Shown in pieces: positions 1 to 9,883 of a DNA stretch of 64,000 nucleotides. Source of the DNA: Lactobacillus sp. CBA3606 (GTDB lineage: Bacteria > Bacillota > Bacilli > Lactobacillales > Lactobacillaceae); assembly GCF_002970935.1 (NCBI RefSeq), contig NZ_CP027194.1:496001-560000 (forward strand). Direction: 5' to 3'. The position numbers and the translations under genes are program-made. The notes beneath the pieces were generated by a model. That model ran no database searches and was not told where the DNA came from. It worked only from the letters and a program-made list of their open reading frames with translations. Each line of letters starts with the position of its first letter. The first letter of the stretch is position 1.

Positions 1-9
1 TATTCCACT

Positions 10-67
10 AAAAAAGTCAACCTTAACGGTCCAAGACAATTAGCCTTGGTCGTTAAGATTGACTTTT
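10..67 (-). terminator. Terminator after topA, probably bidirectional
   Basis: A long inverted repeat of about 20 paired positions (arms contain AGTCAA, CTTAACG and CCAAG) lies just past the topA stop codon. A run of six U follows on the minus-strand transcript. The opposite strand also ends in U residues, so it could stop transcription from both sides. Confidence 0.85.
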
Positions 68-69
68 AA

Positions 70-2229
70 TTATTTTTGTTTATCTTCAGTATAGTCGCCA
101 TTTGGACAAAGGACTTGTTTCCCGCCCTTGACCTTCTTTTCAACTAAGAAATGACCATCCTTTGGACAATCACGACCAATCGGTTTATCCCAAGAAACAA
201 AGTCACATTCAGGGAAACGGGAGCAACCGTAGAAAATCCGATTCTTCTTGGATTTCCGTTCAATGACTTGGCCTTGTTTACATTGCGGACAAAGCACACC
301 GATTTCTTTAACAATTGGCTTTGTATTGCGGCAATCAGGGAAACGGGAACAAGCATGGAACTTCCCGTAACGGCCCATTTTAACCACCATCGGCGCACCA
401 CAGATGTCACAGTTGAACCCAGCCAATTCATCTTTAATCTGAATCTTTTCCATCCCAGCTTCCGCATCCGCCACTTCTTTCGAAAATGGTTGATAGAAAC
501 TATCGACGACTTTGACCCAGTTTTCTTGGCCCTCTTCGGTGGCATCTAATTGCTCCTCCAACTTAGCCGTAAAGCCAACGTTCACGACATCCGGGAAATA
601 CTCCTGAATAATATCGTTAACGATGGTCCCTAGCTCAGTCGGGACAAACCGCCGCGCTTCAATTTTAACGTAATACCGCCGTTGAATCGTATCCAACGTT
701 GGGGCATACGTTGATGGTCGACCAACCCCATTTTCTTCCAACGCCTTAATTAGGTTAGCTTCAGAATAACGCGCCGGGGGCTGAGTAAAATGTTGTTGTG
801 GATCAGTCTTATTTAACTTGAGCACATCGCCTTCACTCAAAGCAGGTAAGACGTTATTTTTTTCGGTCTTATCATAGATCTTCGTGAACCCGGCAAATTT
901 GGTCTGCGACCCATTCGCTCGAAATTGAACGTCATTTTGATCAATCGTCACTGCCATCGTATCTAAAACTTCCGGTGTCATCTGACTCGCCACAAACCGT
1001 GACCAGACTAATTGATACAAGCGGAATTGATCTTTTGACAAATAATCTTTGATGCTGGCGGGCGTCCGAAAGACGGAAGACGGCCGAATCGCTTCATGGG
1101 CATCTTGCGCACCTTCCGGCAACTTGCCTTTGACGGGTTTAGTGGCCGCATATTCCGCCCCATATTCTTTATGCAAGAATTGAGACGCTTCATGCTTCGC
1201 AATTGATGAAATCCGTGTTGAATCGGTCCGCATATAGGTAATTAACCCCACGTTACCGTCTTTCCCCACATTAATTCCTTCATACAATTGTTGCGCCGCC
1301 ATCATTGTTTTCCGAGTTCGGAAATTTAGCTTACGGTTCGCATCTTGTTGCATTGTTGACGTGGTAAATGGCGGTGCCGGGAACCGTTTACGTTCCTTTT
1401 TAACGACTTTAACCACGTTAAACTCACCGTCACGGTCCAATTGGGCCAAAACTTTTTGAACCGCCGCATTATCGGCTAGGGCTTGTTTCTTTTGCTTGGT
1501 GCCATAAAAACTCGCCATAAACTTAGAACGACCTTTTTGAAATTCACTTTCAATCGTCCAATATTCCTGCGGCTTGAAGGCCTTAATCTCATTTTCCCGT
1601 TGAATAATCAAATCCAACGCAATTGATTGTACCCGTCCTGCTGATAACCCTTTTTTGACTTTTTTCCAGAGTAATGGACTAATTGAATAACCCACTAACC
1701 GGTCTAAAATCCGCCGCGCTTGTTGCGCATCCACCAGATCCATATCAATCGAACGTGGTTCTTTAAAGGCATTTTTTACTTTGTCTTTCGTAATTTCATT
1801 AAAAACAACCCGATTTTGGGCTTTAGGATCTAGTCCAAGTAAGTAAGATAAATGCCAAGCAATGGCTTCACCTTCACGGTCCGGGTCAGATGCCAGATAA
1901 ACAGCTTTGGCCTTTTTAGCCTCTTTCCGTAACCCTTTAATCACATCACCTTTACCACGAATCGAAATGTAATGCGGTTCGTAGTCATTCTCGACATCAA
2001 CACCCATTTTACTTTTCGGTAAATCTCTAATGTGCCCTAAACTGGCAACGACCTTATAGGAACGGCCTAAATACTTTTCAATGGTTTTGGCTTTGGAAGG
2101 TGATTCTACAATTACTAATTTCTTTCCAGTTTGCCGAGTGCGCCGCTTCGTGGCAGTTTTCTTGGCCGGTTTTCGCGTTCCGGTCTTCTTTGGTGCCGCT
2201 TGCTTAGCTTTGGTTGTACTAGCAGCCAC
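70..2229 (-). CDS. topA: DNA topoisomerase I (type IA)
   Basis: Relaxes negatively supercoiled DNA by cutting and religating one strand. The Toprim domain begins near residue 38 and carries the acidic motif SDPDREGE (about 114-121). The catalytic tyrosine is in TYMRTDSTR (Tyr332). The first 37 residues are a Lys/Arg/Thr-rich tail that probably binds DNA. Two complete four-cysteine zinc ribbons lie near residues 607-633 and 647-675. A third repeat near 688-708 keeps only two cysteines. The start is GTG, preceded by AAGGAGCTGATCAA. It follows dprA, as in other Firmicutes, and has its own promoter overlapping the dprA stop. Confidence 0.97.
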   Translation of the reverse strand: MAASTTKAKQAAPKKTGTRKPAKKTATKRRTRQTGKKLVIVESPSKAKTIEKYLGRSYKVVASLGHIRDLPKSKMGVDVENDYEPHYISIRGKGDVIKGLRKEAKKAKAVYLASDPDREGEAIAWHLSYLLGLDPKAQNRVVFNEITKDKVKNAFKEPRSIDMDLVDAQQARRILDRLVGYSISPLLWKKVKKGLSAGRVQSIALDLIIQRENEIKAFKPQEYWTIESEFQKGRSKFMASFYGTKQKKQALADNAAVQKVLAQLDRDGEFNVVKVVKKERKRFPAPPFTTSTMQQDANRKLNFRTRKTMMAAQQLYEGINVGKDGNVGLITYMRTDSTRISSIAKHEASQFLHKEYGAEYAATKPVKGKLPEGAQDAHEAIRPSSVFRTPASIKDYLSKDQFRLYQLVWSRFVASQMTPEVLDTMAVTIDQNDVQFRANGSQTKFAGFTKIYDKTEKNNVLPALSEGDVLKLNKTDPQQHFTQPPARYSEANLIKALEENGVGRPSTYAPTLDTIQRRYYVKIEARRFVPTELGTIVNDIIQEYFPDVVNVGFTAKLEEQLDATEEGQENWVKVVDSFYQPFSKEVADAEAGMEKIQIKDELAGFNCDICGAPMVVKMGRYGKFHACSRFPDCRNTKPIVKEIGVLCPQCKQGQVIERKSKKNRIFYGCSRFPECDFVSWDKPIGRDCPKDGHFLVEKKVKGGKQVLCPNGDYTEDKQK

Positions 2230-2292
2230 TTGATCAGCTCCTTAAACTTTTAATTATCATTATCATGAGTCTTATACTTACAAATCCATGTA

Positions 2293-2321
2293 ATCATATT
2301 TCAAAAGTTAGCACTTGTCAA
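2293..2321 (-). promoter_or_regulatory. topA promoter
   Basis: TTGACA and TATGAT are separated by exactly 17 bases. The -35 box overlaps the dprA stop codon and the -10 box lies about 65 bases upstream of the topA GTG. The -35 is perfect and the -10 matches five of six, so topA can be transcribed independently of dprA. Confidence 0.75.
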
Positions 2322-3190
2322 ATCATCGGTAAAAACTCTTCTATTATATGCCCCGAATTTAAGACTGGTTTCGCACCGGCTAAGATCAATTCATTACACC
2401 CGACCGACATGGGCGCATCGATTGGCCCCGGAACTGCCAATACATTTCGATTCGCTTGCAATGCCAGGTTAGCTGTTATCAAACTCCCAGAATGGGCCCG
2501 CGCTTCTATCACAACTAGTGACTGACAAAGGCCTGCGATAATGCGATTACGGGCCGGAAAATGATGGCGTGCCGGTGGACTGCCCAGGGGGTATTCACTG
2601 ATTAGTAAACCAACCTGCCCAACTCGTTGTTGTAAAGCGGTATTTTGGCGTGGATAACTGACGTCTAGCCCAGTACCAATAACCGCAATTGTCTTCAAAC
2701 CGACCCGTAAAGCCGTTTGATGTGCTAACCCATCCGTACCAGCAGCTAACCCACTGGTCACCGTTAAGGGTCGTTCTGCCAAAACTAACGGGGGCAACAG
2801 TCGGTTGAGTACCCGTTGTGCATATGGGCTCGCTTGACGGGCGCCCACCACCGCTAACTGCGTCGTCGCTAATAGTTGGCGCTGTCCCTGTAAAAATAAG
2901 ACTAACGGGGGCTGATAACTCGCTAATAACGATGCCGGATAGTCGGCATCCAAAATGGTTAAGATTGGCACCTGCTCGTGTTGCCGCAAAGCTTGTTGAA
3001 AGCGGTCACTAGCCCAGTCTAATTTAAATTTTTGCGCCGCTGCCGTTGACAGCTGAGCGACAGTCGTCATAGCCGTCACCGTTGTTAAGACCGTTGCCGT
3101 CTGTCGACAATGCTGTAAAACTCGGACGATGCCTTGATAGCCAATGCCTTGTGCCAAGTGCAGTCGAATCAGTAAACTACGTAATTGCAT
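2318..3190 (-). CDS. dprA: DNA-processing protein DprA/Smf
   Basis: Binds incoming single-stranded DNA during natural transformation and loads RecA. The Rossmann-like core is clear: VVGARQAS, SGLAAGTDGLAHQ, then HHFPARNRIIAGL and the AHSGSLITA strand-loop. The start used here (MQLRSLL, 290 residues) has AAAGGAGTGACAAAC directly before it. An ATG 11 codons upstream lacks such a site. Gene order rbgA-rnhB-dprA-topA is standard for Firmicutes. Presence of dprA does not prove competence, because many lactobacilli keep it without observed transformation. Confidence 0.95.
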   Translation of the reverse strand: MQLRSLLIRLHLAQGIGYQGIVRVLQHCRQTATVLTTVTAMTTVAQLSTAAAQKFKLDWASDRFQQALRQHEQVPILTILDADYPASLLASYQPPLVLFLQGQRQLLATTQLAVVGARQASPYAQRVLNRLLPPLVLAERPLTVTSGLAAGTDGLAHQTALRVGLKTIAVIGTGLDVSYPRQNTALQQRVGQVGLLISEYPLGSPPARHHFPARNRIIAGLCQSLVVIEARAHSGSLITANLALQANRNVLAVPGPIDAPMSVGCNELILAGAKPVLNSGHIIEEFLPMI

Positions 3191-3226
3191 GTTTGTCACT
3201 CCTTTTGAGTAACAACTCCGCAATAA

Positions 3227-3994
3227 CTAGCCTTCTGCGTTGCGAACGGGGGCAAAAGAATGGCGATGAATGGGCGTGATGCCGAATTGGCGCAAGCCGG
3301 CTAAATGTTTTGCCGTGCCATAACCCATATTGTCAGCGAAATCATAACCCGGATAGACTTGATCATACATGGTCATTAAGTGATCCCGGGCAACTTTAGC
3401 GACAATACTAGCCGCTGAGATACTAGCGCTCTTGGCATCACCTTTAATAAGGCGGGTTTGGGCAATCGGTACCGGAATTTGCATGGCGTCAACCAATAAT
3501 TGCGTCGGTCGAATGGTCAAACTTTCAACAGCTTGACGCATCGCCACCCGCGTTGCCTCGTAAATATTTAAATGATCGATTTGTTGCGCATCCGCGATGC
3601 CTAAACTAACGGCCACGGCTGCCTCTAAAATCTTAGGCATGAGTTCTGCCCGTTTTTTAGCCGTCAGCTGCTTAGAATCGTTAACTTCAACTAAATTAAA
3701 ATTAGGCGGTAAAATAACCGCCGCCGTTACGACTGGTCCCGCTAATGGCCCACGACCGACTTCATCAATCCCAGCCACATAAGGCTCACCTTGTTGCCAA
3801 AACCGTCGTTCAAACTGCAAATGTTGTTCCAATCGCGCCCCTAATTGTGCTTGCTTTTCCATCTGGCGTAAATACCGCTGGTAAGCCTGCTGGACGCCTT
3901 TACGAGCATCAGCTTGGGCTGCTTGCAAAACTGCAGTCGTGGGGTGATCGGCTAATAAGGCTTTAAACGCTGCAATGGTCAGCTGTTCAGTCAC
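3227..3994 (-). CDS. rnhB: Ribonuclease HII
   Basis: Cleaves RNA in RNA-DNA hybrids and removes single ribonucleotides from DNA. The family motif [13 protein letters not shown] supplies the first two acidic catalytic residues. VDAMQIPV and the downstream [18 protein letters not shown] segment complete the type 2 RNase H fold. GTG is chosen as start because GGGAG lies nine bases before it. The in-frame ATG three codons upstream abuts the ribosome-binding site directly. The reading frame overlaps the end of rbgA by eight bases, so the two are probably translationally coupled. Confidence 0.95.
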   Translation of the reverse strand: MTEQLTIAAFKALLADHPTTAVLQAAQADARKGVQQAYQRYLRQMEKQAQLGARLEQHLQFERRFWQQGEPYVAGIDEVGRGPLAGPVVTAAVILPPNFNLVEVNDSKQLTAKKRAELMPKILEAAVAVSLGIADAQQIDHLNIYEATRVAMRQAVESLTIRPTQLLVDAMQIPVPIAQTRLIKGDAKSASISAASIVAKVARDHLMTMYDQVYPGYDFADNMGYGTAKHLAGLRQFGITPIHRHSFAPVRNAEG

Positions 3995-4841
3995 GCTGCT
4001 CATCTCCCGTTAAGTCTAACGTGAACCGCCCGAGACGGCTCTTACGGATATCCAATAAAAAGGCCACACAGAACCGTTCCCAATCATCTCGCATCCCGGC
4101 ATTTTTGGTCATCACAATCAACAACTCCGGATTAGCTAATTCAATTTGGGCCGCCGTCACGTGGTAGCGCTCCATTAGGCGTTGTGGATAATAAGTTTTG
4201 AAAAAGTCCAACGCAAATAAGGCCACATCATCGTTGGGATAAATATTTTCTTTGATTGCACCGGTAACCGCTAACTTAGTCCCCACCACTTGATCTTCAA
4301 ATTTAGGCCATAAAATCCCCGGGGTATCGAGTAATTCCAACTTATTCGATGCCTTTAACCATTGCTGGCCTTTAGTTACACCAGGGCGATCGCCCACTTT
4401 AGCAATCTTTTTATTCACGATATGGTTTAATAACGTTGATTTTCCAACGTTAGGAATACCCACACAAACCGCCCGAATTGGCCGGTTAGTAATCCCACGC
4501 GCCGCAATGTTAGCTAATTTATCGGCTAGCATGGTCGTTGCGGCTTGGGTGATTTGTTTGCCCGTCAACCGATTACGAGAATCAATCGCAATTGCAGTTT
4601 GGCCTTGCGCCTCATAATGAGCCACCCAATCAGCGGTTTTTTGCGGGTCAGCTAAATCTTTTTTAGTCATAATTAATAAATGGGGCTTACTTTGAATTAC
4701 TTTCTCAATATCAGGATTCCGCGATGCCTCTGGAATTCGCGCATCCACTAATTCAAACACGATATCCACTAGATGCAAATTATCTTGAATTTGATGGATG
4801 GCTTTTGCCATATGTCCGGGATACCATTGAATATTTGCCAT
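3987..4841 (-). CDS. rbgA: Ribosome biogenesis GTPase RbgA (YlqF)
   Basis: Circularly permuted GTPase needed for late assembly of the 50S subunit. The G motifs occur in the permuted order: the G4 motif TKKD near residue 60 precedes the P-loop [12 protein letters not shown] near 130, and LDTPGILWP (G3) follows. The C-terminal helical domain is the ribosome contact region in this family. Length (284) is normal. The gene opens the rbgA-rnhB-dprA cluster. A TATGAT-like -10 lies upstream but I could not find a convincing -35. Confidence 0.96.
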   Translation of the reverse strand: MANIQWYPGHMAKAIHQIQDNLHLVDIVFELVDARIPEASRNPDIEKVIQSKPHLLIMTKKDLADPQKTADWVAHYEAQGQTAIAIDSRNRLTGKQITQAATTMLADKLANIAARGITNRPIRAVCVGIPNVGKSTLLNHIVNKKIAKVGDRPGVTKGQQWLKASNKLELLDTPGILWPKFEDQVVGTKLAVTGAIKENIYPNDDVALFALDFFKTYYPQRLMERYHVTAAQIELANPELLIVMTKNAGMRDDWERFCVAFLLDIRKSRLGRFTLDLTGDEQRD

Positions 4842-4950
4842 AATAAGCGCTTCCTCTCATGCCGTTTAATACGGTGGTCTGCTTTAGTCACTATGCTCCA
4901 TCATACCGATATTCCGCTAAAAACACCAGCTTAAACGCATGACAGCCCAC

Positions 4951-4981
4951 AAAAAAGCACTCAGCTCAACCGCTGAGTGCT
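4951..4981 (-). terminator. Terminator after ctpA
   Basis: Arms AGCACTCAGC and GCTGAGTGCT form a perfect stem, followed by six U residues on the minus strand, just past the ctpA stop. Confidence 0.88.
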
Positions 4982-4995
4982 CACCTAATCATCTT

Positions 4996-6495
4996 TTAGT
5001 TTGACATTAATTTAAGGGCAGCCTTATAGGCCCGATCATTGTCACTAATTTTAGTTGCTAATTCAGTTTCCAACTTGCTTAAGGTCGTCTTATCAACAGT
5101 CCCCGTCGTCTTCAACTTAGCATGCTTTTGATACTGTTTAACCGCATCGGTCGTAGTCGCCCCAAAGTAGCCATTCGCTGAATCTTTAAAGTAACCTAAC
5201 GCCTTAAGATAAGCTTGCAACGTCTTCACGTTATCGTTCACTTGGCCGGCCTTTAAATCGGCTAGTTTGCTAATAACAGTCAAACTGGCATAACTTGGTT
5301 CACTTGCCTTAACATCTGGGGTTAACCCGGTCTTATTAATCCAAGTCCCATTAGGCGTCAGCCACTTGGCGACGGTAATCTTCATCTCAGTCTTATCGCT
5401 AAAGGTGCTGACCGTTTGCACGGTCCCTTTCCCGTATGACTGTGCGCCCACTAACTTCACGCCAGCGGATTGCTGCAATGCCGCTGAGAAGATTTCGGCT
5501 GCCGAAGCACTCCCACCATCAATTAAGACCGTGGTTGGCTTGGTCTCTTTATAACCACCATCATACTTCTTGCCGGCCACATATTTTTCAGCTTGCGCAC
5601 CGCGCGTTTGTACTTGCATGATTGTCTTGCCATTCTTCATAAACATTGACGCCATCTTCAAAGCAGCCGTCATTAAACCACCAGGATTACCCCGCATATC
5701 AATCACGAGCTTCTTAGCTCCCTTTTTATCGAGTGCTTTTAAAGCCGTCTTAAATTCTTTGGCGGTATTCGTTGAGAAGGTCGAAACAGTCACATAACCA
5801 ATCTTCTTGTCCCCACCAACGAGCTTATAATCCACGGTAGTTACCGGAATTTTGGCCCGCTTCAAGGTCACCGTAAAGGTCTTACCACTACGGTCAATGA
5901 CCAACTTAACAGTGGTCCCAACTTTACCACGCATTAAGTTCACCGCTTGCGTTAAAGTTTTACCCGCAATCGACTGACCATTCACGGACTTGATGACATC
6001 TTTAGGTTTTAACCCCGCCTTTTTAGCTGGTGTCCCCGCAATTGGTGAAATGATTTGAACATAATTCCCAGATTTTTGAACTTGCGCACCAATCCCTGAA
6101 AATGAACTGTCAATAGTATCATTCAAACTTTCAGTCTCGCTCTTATCCATATATTCAGAGAATTTATCCCCGAGGGAACTGACCATCCCGTTAATTGCCC
6201 CATTAGCCAATTTATTGGCGTTGACCGGTTGATAATAGTTATCACTGATGGTTGCATAGACTGATTGAATCTTCTTCATAGCTTGACTTGTCTGTTGCAT
6301 ACTGGCGATTTGTTGGTTAACTGCTCGGCCTAAGACCCAGTATGTCCCACCAATCCCAACACCTAAAGCCACCACGATTGAAATCACATACGTCCATAAG
6401 CCCACGCGCCGTTTTGGCCGTTGTTGGTGTGACTTAAGATGTGAATTGACCGCTTTTTTAGGTGTCGCCTTTGTTTGCTTTGGTTCTTCTGGCAT
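4996..6495 (-). CDS. ctpA: C-terminal processing peptidase, S41 family (CtpA-like)
   Basis: Membrane-anchored serine protease acting outside the cell. Order of parts: Lys-rich cytoplasmic tail, one membrane segment (about 31-54), PDZ domain (about 130-205), S41 protease core (about 230-395), and a C-terminal peptidoglycan-binding domain (about 415-480). The catalytic dyad is visible as Ser331 in GGSASAAEIF and Lys356 in YGKGTVQ, with Gln360 as in B. subtilis CtpB. The ATG used has AGAGG nine bases upstream. A TTG two codons earlier is too close to it. The peptidoglycan-binding tail suggests the protease works against the cell wall. Its substrate is unknown. Confidence 0.93.
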   Translation of the reverse strand: MPEEPKQTKATPKKAVNSHLKSHQQRPKRRVGLWTYVISIVVALGVGIGGTYWVLGRAVNQQIASMQQTSQAMKKIQSVYATISDNYYQPVNANKLANGAINGMVSSLGDKFSEYMDKSETESLNDTIDSSFSGIGAQVQKSGNYVQIISPIAGTPAKKAGLKPKDVIKSVNGQSIAGKTLTQAVNLMRGKVGTTVKLVIDRSGKTFTVTLKRAKIPVTTVDYKLVGGDKKIGYVTVSTFSTNTAKEFKTALKALDKKGAKKLVIDMRGNPGGLMTAALKMASMFMKNGKTIMQVQTRGAQAEKYVAGKKYDGGYKETKPTTVLIDGGSASAAEIFSAALQQSAGVKLVGAQSYGKGTVQTVSTFSDKTEMKITVAKWLTPNGTWINKTGLTPDVKASEPSYASLTVISKLADLKAGQVNDNVKTLQAYLKALGYFKDSANGYFGATTTDAVKQYQKHAKLKTTGTVDKTTLSKLETELATKISDNDRAYKAALKLMSN

Positions 6496-6525
6496 GCCCA
6501 AAATCCTCTTTCCTTGCTAAATCAG

Positions 6526-6747
6526 CTAGGCTTCACTGGCTAAATAAGCCTGCCAAGCATCATCGAAAATGGTCATCGATGGTAAATAGCCCGCATTTAA
6601 TTCTAAATACTGTGAAACTTCATGAAAATCTTTACCTTGTTTTGGAAATGATTGATCAAAAAACGCATTATTTGCGAATTCAGCAATTGATTCGGTACTA
6701 TCCGGATTTCGTTGAGTCATTAAATATTGATAAAACGTTCTATGCAT
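6526..6747 (-). CDS. yozE: YozE family protein (UPF0346)
   Basis: Small 73-residue protein matching the YozE/SAM-like family by its N-terminal [13 protein letters not shown] and the later [13 protein letters not shown] and FDDAWQAYL segments. Function is not established in any species. GAGGCGATCTA precedes the ATG. It lies between ypmS and ctpA with short gaps, so all three are probably on one transcript. Confidence 0.88.
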   Translation of the reverse strand: MHRTFYQYLMTQRNPDSTESIAEFANNAFFDQSFPKQGKDFHEVSQYLELNAGYLPSMTIFDDAWQAYLASEA

Positions 6748-6759
6748 TAGATCGCCTCA

Positions 6760-7401
6760 CTAATCATTACTTTGTGGAATATGCATCTTAAAATTAAAGG
6801 TATTGGCCTTTAAATCTAATTTATCAACGCTATACCGCACATCATTTTTACCTACTAGCTTATTCAAATACAAGTTAATCGTCTTATGCTTGGCACTTAA
6901 TTTTACCCAACTTGGAATTTTATAATTATTATTAATGTAATTAATCACAAAACTGATTGGAATTGACATTGTACCGACCGATAAACGCGTCGCCTTTAAC
7001 GAGATATTCCCGTTATCAATGACACTCGGTTGCATGGTAATCACAAATGAAATGTTTTGTCCAAGGACCTGCGTTGTCCCTAATAAATAAGCGCCATCCG
7101 CGCGGACCACAAATTTATATTTCAAATCCTGACCCTTTTGCACATCTGCCAAATAATAGGCTGCCAATGCATTCAATTGTTGCCGATTCATCTTGATTGG
7201 GATACTGGCCGCACTCGTGCTCGTCTTGGTAGTGACCGTTGCCGTTTCAGTGGGTGACCGTAATACTTGCGTCCCCGCGTATAACCCTAATCCTAAAATC
7301 AAGGCAATCAAGATAATTGCAACCCATTTCCAAAGATTAATGGGTCCCCGGGGAGCTTTGGGACTCGGGGTCTTTTGCTGTGTTCGTTGTTCTTCACGCA
7401 T
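6760..7401 (-). CDS. ypmS: YpmS family membrane-anchored protein (DUF2140)
   Basis: Matches B. subtilis YpmS in family, length (213) and neighbourhood. It has a short basic cytoplasmic tail, one membrane helix at about residues 26-48, a Thr/Ser-rich stretch, and an extracellular domain of beta-strand character. Function unknown. In B. subtilis, ypmR (a GDSL hydrolase) and ypmS are adjacent, and the same pair is seen here with a 13-base gap. This suggests a shared envelope role (inference). The ribosome-binding site is GGGGGACGCACGG. Confidence 0.85.
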   Translation of the reverse strand: MREEQRTQQKTPSPKAPRGPINLWKWVAIILIALILGLGLYAGTQVLRSPTETATVTTKTSTSAASIPIKMNRQQLNALAAYYLADVQKGQDLKYKFVVRADGAYLLGTTQVLGQNISFVITMQPSVIDNGNISLKATRLSVGTMSIPISFVINYINNNYKIPSWVKLSAKHKTINLYLNKLVGKNDVRYSVDKLDLKANTFNFKMHIPQSND

Positions 7402-7414
7402 CCGTGCGTCCCCC

Positions 7415-8359
7415 TTACTTTTTAATTAACCAGGCTGGATGAGCAACCATAGTTTGATACAACTTATTGGTAAACACTTGATAACCACGCTGATTAGGAT
7501 GGAAATTATCGCTTTTAGAAATCAACCGATTAGCCTTAGATTTGGCATTTAAAGCCGTCCCCAGTGCTGTCGAATTCGTAATTTTTGTTAAATCCGTATT
7601 CGTGGAAGCTTTCTTCAGGCGACTAATTTGGGCCGCCGTCGTGTACTGTCCGTGTGACATGGTGGTATTAATATCCATGAAATAAGTCTTTTGATAGTGA
7701 CTGATTGTCGTTTGCGTCTGATCATTCCACTGACTGACATATTGCGTAATTGCCGTGACATTCGGAAAGTTCACATAAATTGGATTGTAAATACTAAAGA
7801 CAAAAATTGAAGCCTGCTGATTCAACCCTTGCAACTTATTAAACAATTTCGTTAATTTGTTAGCATAGGTCGTTTGCGCCGTCGCCACGGTGGTATTATT
7901 TTTTGCCGTATTATTGGATGTAATCGACCCTTCCAAAGTTTGCAACAAATCATTACCCCCAACCGTGACCGTAATCACATCAGCAGCTGCAATTTTTTGT
8001 TGCAACGACTTAGACTTATTGATGCGTGCTAAAATTTGATCACTACGATCACCCGACTTACCTGCATTGGTCGTCATTACGGTCAAATTTTGCCGTTTCG
8101 TCAACGTTTTTTTTATTTGACCCACGTAGCCGCCCTCGGCTTCATCGCCCACACCTTCAGTCAATGAATCGCCTACTGCGACTAACTTAATTTTAGTTTT
8201 ATGCGCCACTTTTTTCGTAGCTGATGATGCTTTCGTCGTCTTTTTAGACGTTGTGGTGGTCGTCGTGTGATGGAGACCACGGTTTAAGCCCCAAAAAACA
8301 CCCCCGGCTAAAATGACAACGACCAACGCCACCTTAACAACTTCCCATATTTTCCGCAT
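7415..8359 (-). CDS. ypmR: SGNH/GDSL-family hydrolase (YpmR-like), membrane-anchored
   Basis: Predicted extracellular esterase or lipase. A single N-terminal membrane helix (about 8-25) is followed by a Thr/Lys/Ser-rich linker. The SGNH blocks are clear: GDSLTEGVGDE (nucleophile Ser), a Gly in the second block, GGNDLL, and the Asp/His pair in DNFHPNQRGYQ near the end. The natural substrate is not known. It heads a run with ypmS, yozE and ctpA, all membrane or wall associated except yozE. The ribosome-binding site AAGGA sits rather far (12 bases) from the ATG. Confidence 0.87.
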   Translation of the reverse strand: MRKIWEVVKVALVVVILAGGVFWGLNRGLHHTTTTTTSKKTTKASSATKKVAHKTKIKLVAVGDSLTEGVGDEAEGGYVGQIKKTLTKRQNLTVMTTNAGKSGDRSDQILARINKSKSLQQKIAAADVITVTVGGNDLLQTLEGSITSNNTAKNNTTVATAQTTYANKLTKLFNKLQGLNQQASIFVFSIYNPIYVNFPNVTAITQYVSQWNDQTQTTISHYQKTYFMDINTTMSHGQYTTAAQISRLKKASTNTDLTKITNSTALGTALNAKSKANRLISKSDNFHPNQRGYQVFTNKLYQTMVAHPAWLIKK

Positions 8360-8394
8360 GCCGTTTTAGCATCCTTTCTTTAATCATTTTAAGC

Positions 8395-8419
8395 AAAAAG
8401 GACGCCACAATTGCGTCCC
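8395..8419 (-). terminator. Terminator after degV
   Basis: GGACGC and GCGTCC arms with a seven-base loop are followed by five U residues on the minus strand. It separates degV from the ypmR group. Confidence 0.82.
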
Positions 8420-8425
8420 GTCTGC

Positions 8426-9277
8426 TTAAGCTAAGGTCTGCGTGTGGTATTCCACGGCAAACGCACCTGGACCACCATGGGTCGCAATAATCGGTACGGT
8501 TGGTTGCACACTAACCTTCAAGCTTGGAATAGCCGCTTGCAGGCGTTCCCGATAAGTTTCCACCCGTTCTGTAGCGCCAACATGTGAAATGGCAACTTCA
8601 ACAACATTCGGGGTCTGAATGATATCTTCGATTACCTTATCAAAAAATTTATTAATCGCTTTAACGCCGCGACCCTTCATCTTAACGTCTAACGACCCAT
8701 CATCAACTTCCAACGCAATTTTGACGTTTAGTAAGGTACTGATGGCCCCCGTCAAACGACTGATACGCCCGCCAGCAACTAAATTATTGAGCGTCATCAC
8801 GCCCATGAATAATTTAGTATGTGCTTGGGTGGCATGAACTTGATCAACCACGGCTGCCTTATCTGCCCCAGTTTGCGCTAACTTAGCCGCATTTAAAACT
8901 TGAAAGGCCATTGCCCGATCAGTGGTACGAGCATCAATCACAGTCACATCGGTTTTGGTAATTGAAGCCGCCTGTTCCGCTGTGTGCACGGTCCCCGAAA
9001 TAGCTTCCAACATGTTGATACAAACCACACTAGCGCCATCCGCACCGAGGCGATCAAACGTTTCGATGAACGTTCCTAAAGCTGGTTGACTCGTTTTAGG
9101 GAGAGATTTAGCGCTCGCCATCTTTTGGATGAACTCGTCACGCGTAATGGTTTCATCTTCAACATAAATTGTGCCATCGATCATGACGGACAACGGAATC
9201 ACGGTAATATCGTATTTTTGAATCTCGGCATCTGTTAAATTTGCCGAAGAATCGGTCACAATCTTGATTTTCGTCAT
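8426..9277 (-). CDS. DegV family fatty-acid-binding protein
   Basis: DegV/FakB-type protein that binds a fatty acid in its cleft. FakB members present it to the kinase FakA for phospholipid synthesis. The N-terminal VTDSSANLT, the SQPALGTF loop and the RISRLTGAIS segment are family hallmarks, and 283 residues is typical. Lactobacilli usually carry several DegV paralogues, so I cannot say whether this one partners FakA. The ribosome-binding site is weak (GCGTGG). The leader carries an unusual repeated TTGTAA/TTACAA motif. Confidence 0.92.
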   Translation of the reverse strand: MTKIKIVTDSSANLTDAEIQKYDITVIPLSVMIDGTIYVEDETITRDEFIQKMASAKSLPKTSQPALGTFIETFDRLGADGASVVCINMLEAISGTVHTAEQAASITKTDVTVIDARTTDRAMAFQVLNAAKLAQTGADKAAVVDQVHATQAHTKLFMGVMTLNNLVAGGRISRLTGAISTLLNVKIALEVDDGSLDVKMKGRGVKAINKFFDKVIEDIIQTPNVVEVAISHVGATERVETYRERLQAAIPSLKVSVQPTVPIIATHGGPGAFAVEYHTQTLA

Positions 9278-9340
9278 ACTTTGCCACGCTTTCTTATGCT
9301 TGTAATGGTTACAATACCGTTACAATAAATTAATGCTTTT

Positions 9341-9369
9341 AGTATAGCAGAAATAGCGCCGTGTTTCAC
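9341..9369 (-). promoter_or_regulatory. Probable degV promoter
   Basis: GTGAAA, 17 bases, then TATACT. The -10 is good and the -35 matches four of six. Transcription would start near 9334 and give a leader of about 57 nucleotides that contains the TTGTAA/TTACAA repeats. Confidence 0.55.
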
Positions 9370-9383
9370 GGTTACTTATCGAA

Positions 9384-9872
9384 TCATCGCCGGTTAAACT
9401 CATCAAAACTATAGGTGTATGGTACTGCAGCAGTTGCAATCCCCGGTGTTTGCGTGGTTAACTGCCACTGCGTATAATCAATCGCCGGCATCCATGTATC
9501 GCCAGTAAAATCCTGGTTAATCATCGTCCGGTACAAACGATCGGCGCGTGGTAAGACCGCTTCAAAAACGGTACTCCCACCAATCACGAACACTAATTCA
9601 TCCGGCTGCTGCGCAATCAACGCCCATAACTCATCAAGTTGCTTGAATTGCTGAACGCCCGCCGGTAAGATAAGGGGTTGATGTGATAACACAATGTTTT
9701 GTCGGTAGGGTAACGGTCGTTTAAACCCGGCAAAAGTCTTACGTCCCATAACAATCGGATGATGCAAAGTTAACGTCTTAAAACGTTTGAGATCAGCTGG
9801 TAAGTGCCAAGGTAATTGACCCGCTTTCCCGATCACACCGTTGGCCGCTTGGGCCCAAATCAAAGCTAGCAT
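9384..9872 (-). CDS. folA: Dihydrofolate reductase
   Basis: Reduces dihydrofolate to tetrahydrofolate with NADPH, regenerating the cofactor that thymidylate synthase oxidises. The start LIWAQAANGVIGKAGQLPWH and PADLKRFK (acidic active-site residue) are typical, as are VMGRKTFAGF and VIGGSTVF for NADPH binding. At 162 residues it is normal for a chromosomal trimethoprim target. It lies 11 bases behind thyA, and AGGAGGGACC precedes the ATG. Confidence 0.96.
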   Translation of the reverse strand: MLALIWAQAANGVIGKAGQLPWHLPADLKRFKTLTLHHPIVMGRKTFAGFKRPLPYRQNIVLSHQPLILPAGVQQFKQLDELWALIAQQPDELVFVIGGSTVFEAVLPRADRLYRTMINQDFTGDTWMPAIDYTQWQLTTQTPGIATAAVPYTYSFDEFNRR

Positions 9873-9883
9873 TCAGGTCCCTC

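Noticed and set aside
144-549. Open frames of about 130 codons on both strands inside topA
   Set aside because: Both lie wholly within the highly conserved zinc-ribbon end of topA and show no domain or start signal.
4951-4981. CIRCE-like inverted repeat AGCACTC/GAGTGCT
   Set aside because: The spacing is 12 rather than 9 bases, and the repeat is followed by a U run right after the ctpA stop. It is a terminator, not an HrcA operator.
9359-9371. Palindrome CCGTG-TTT-CACGG after folA
   Set aside because: Too short, no U run follows, and it overlaps the degV -35 region. I cannot call it a terminator or an operator with confidence.
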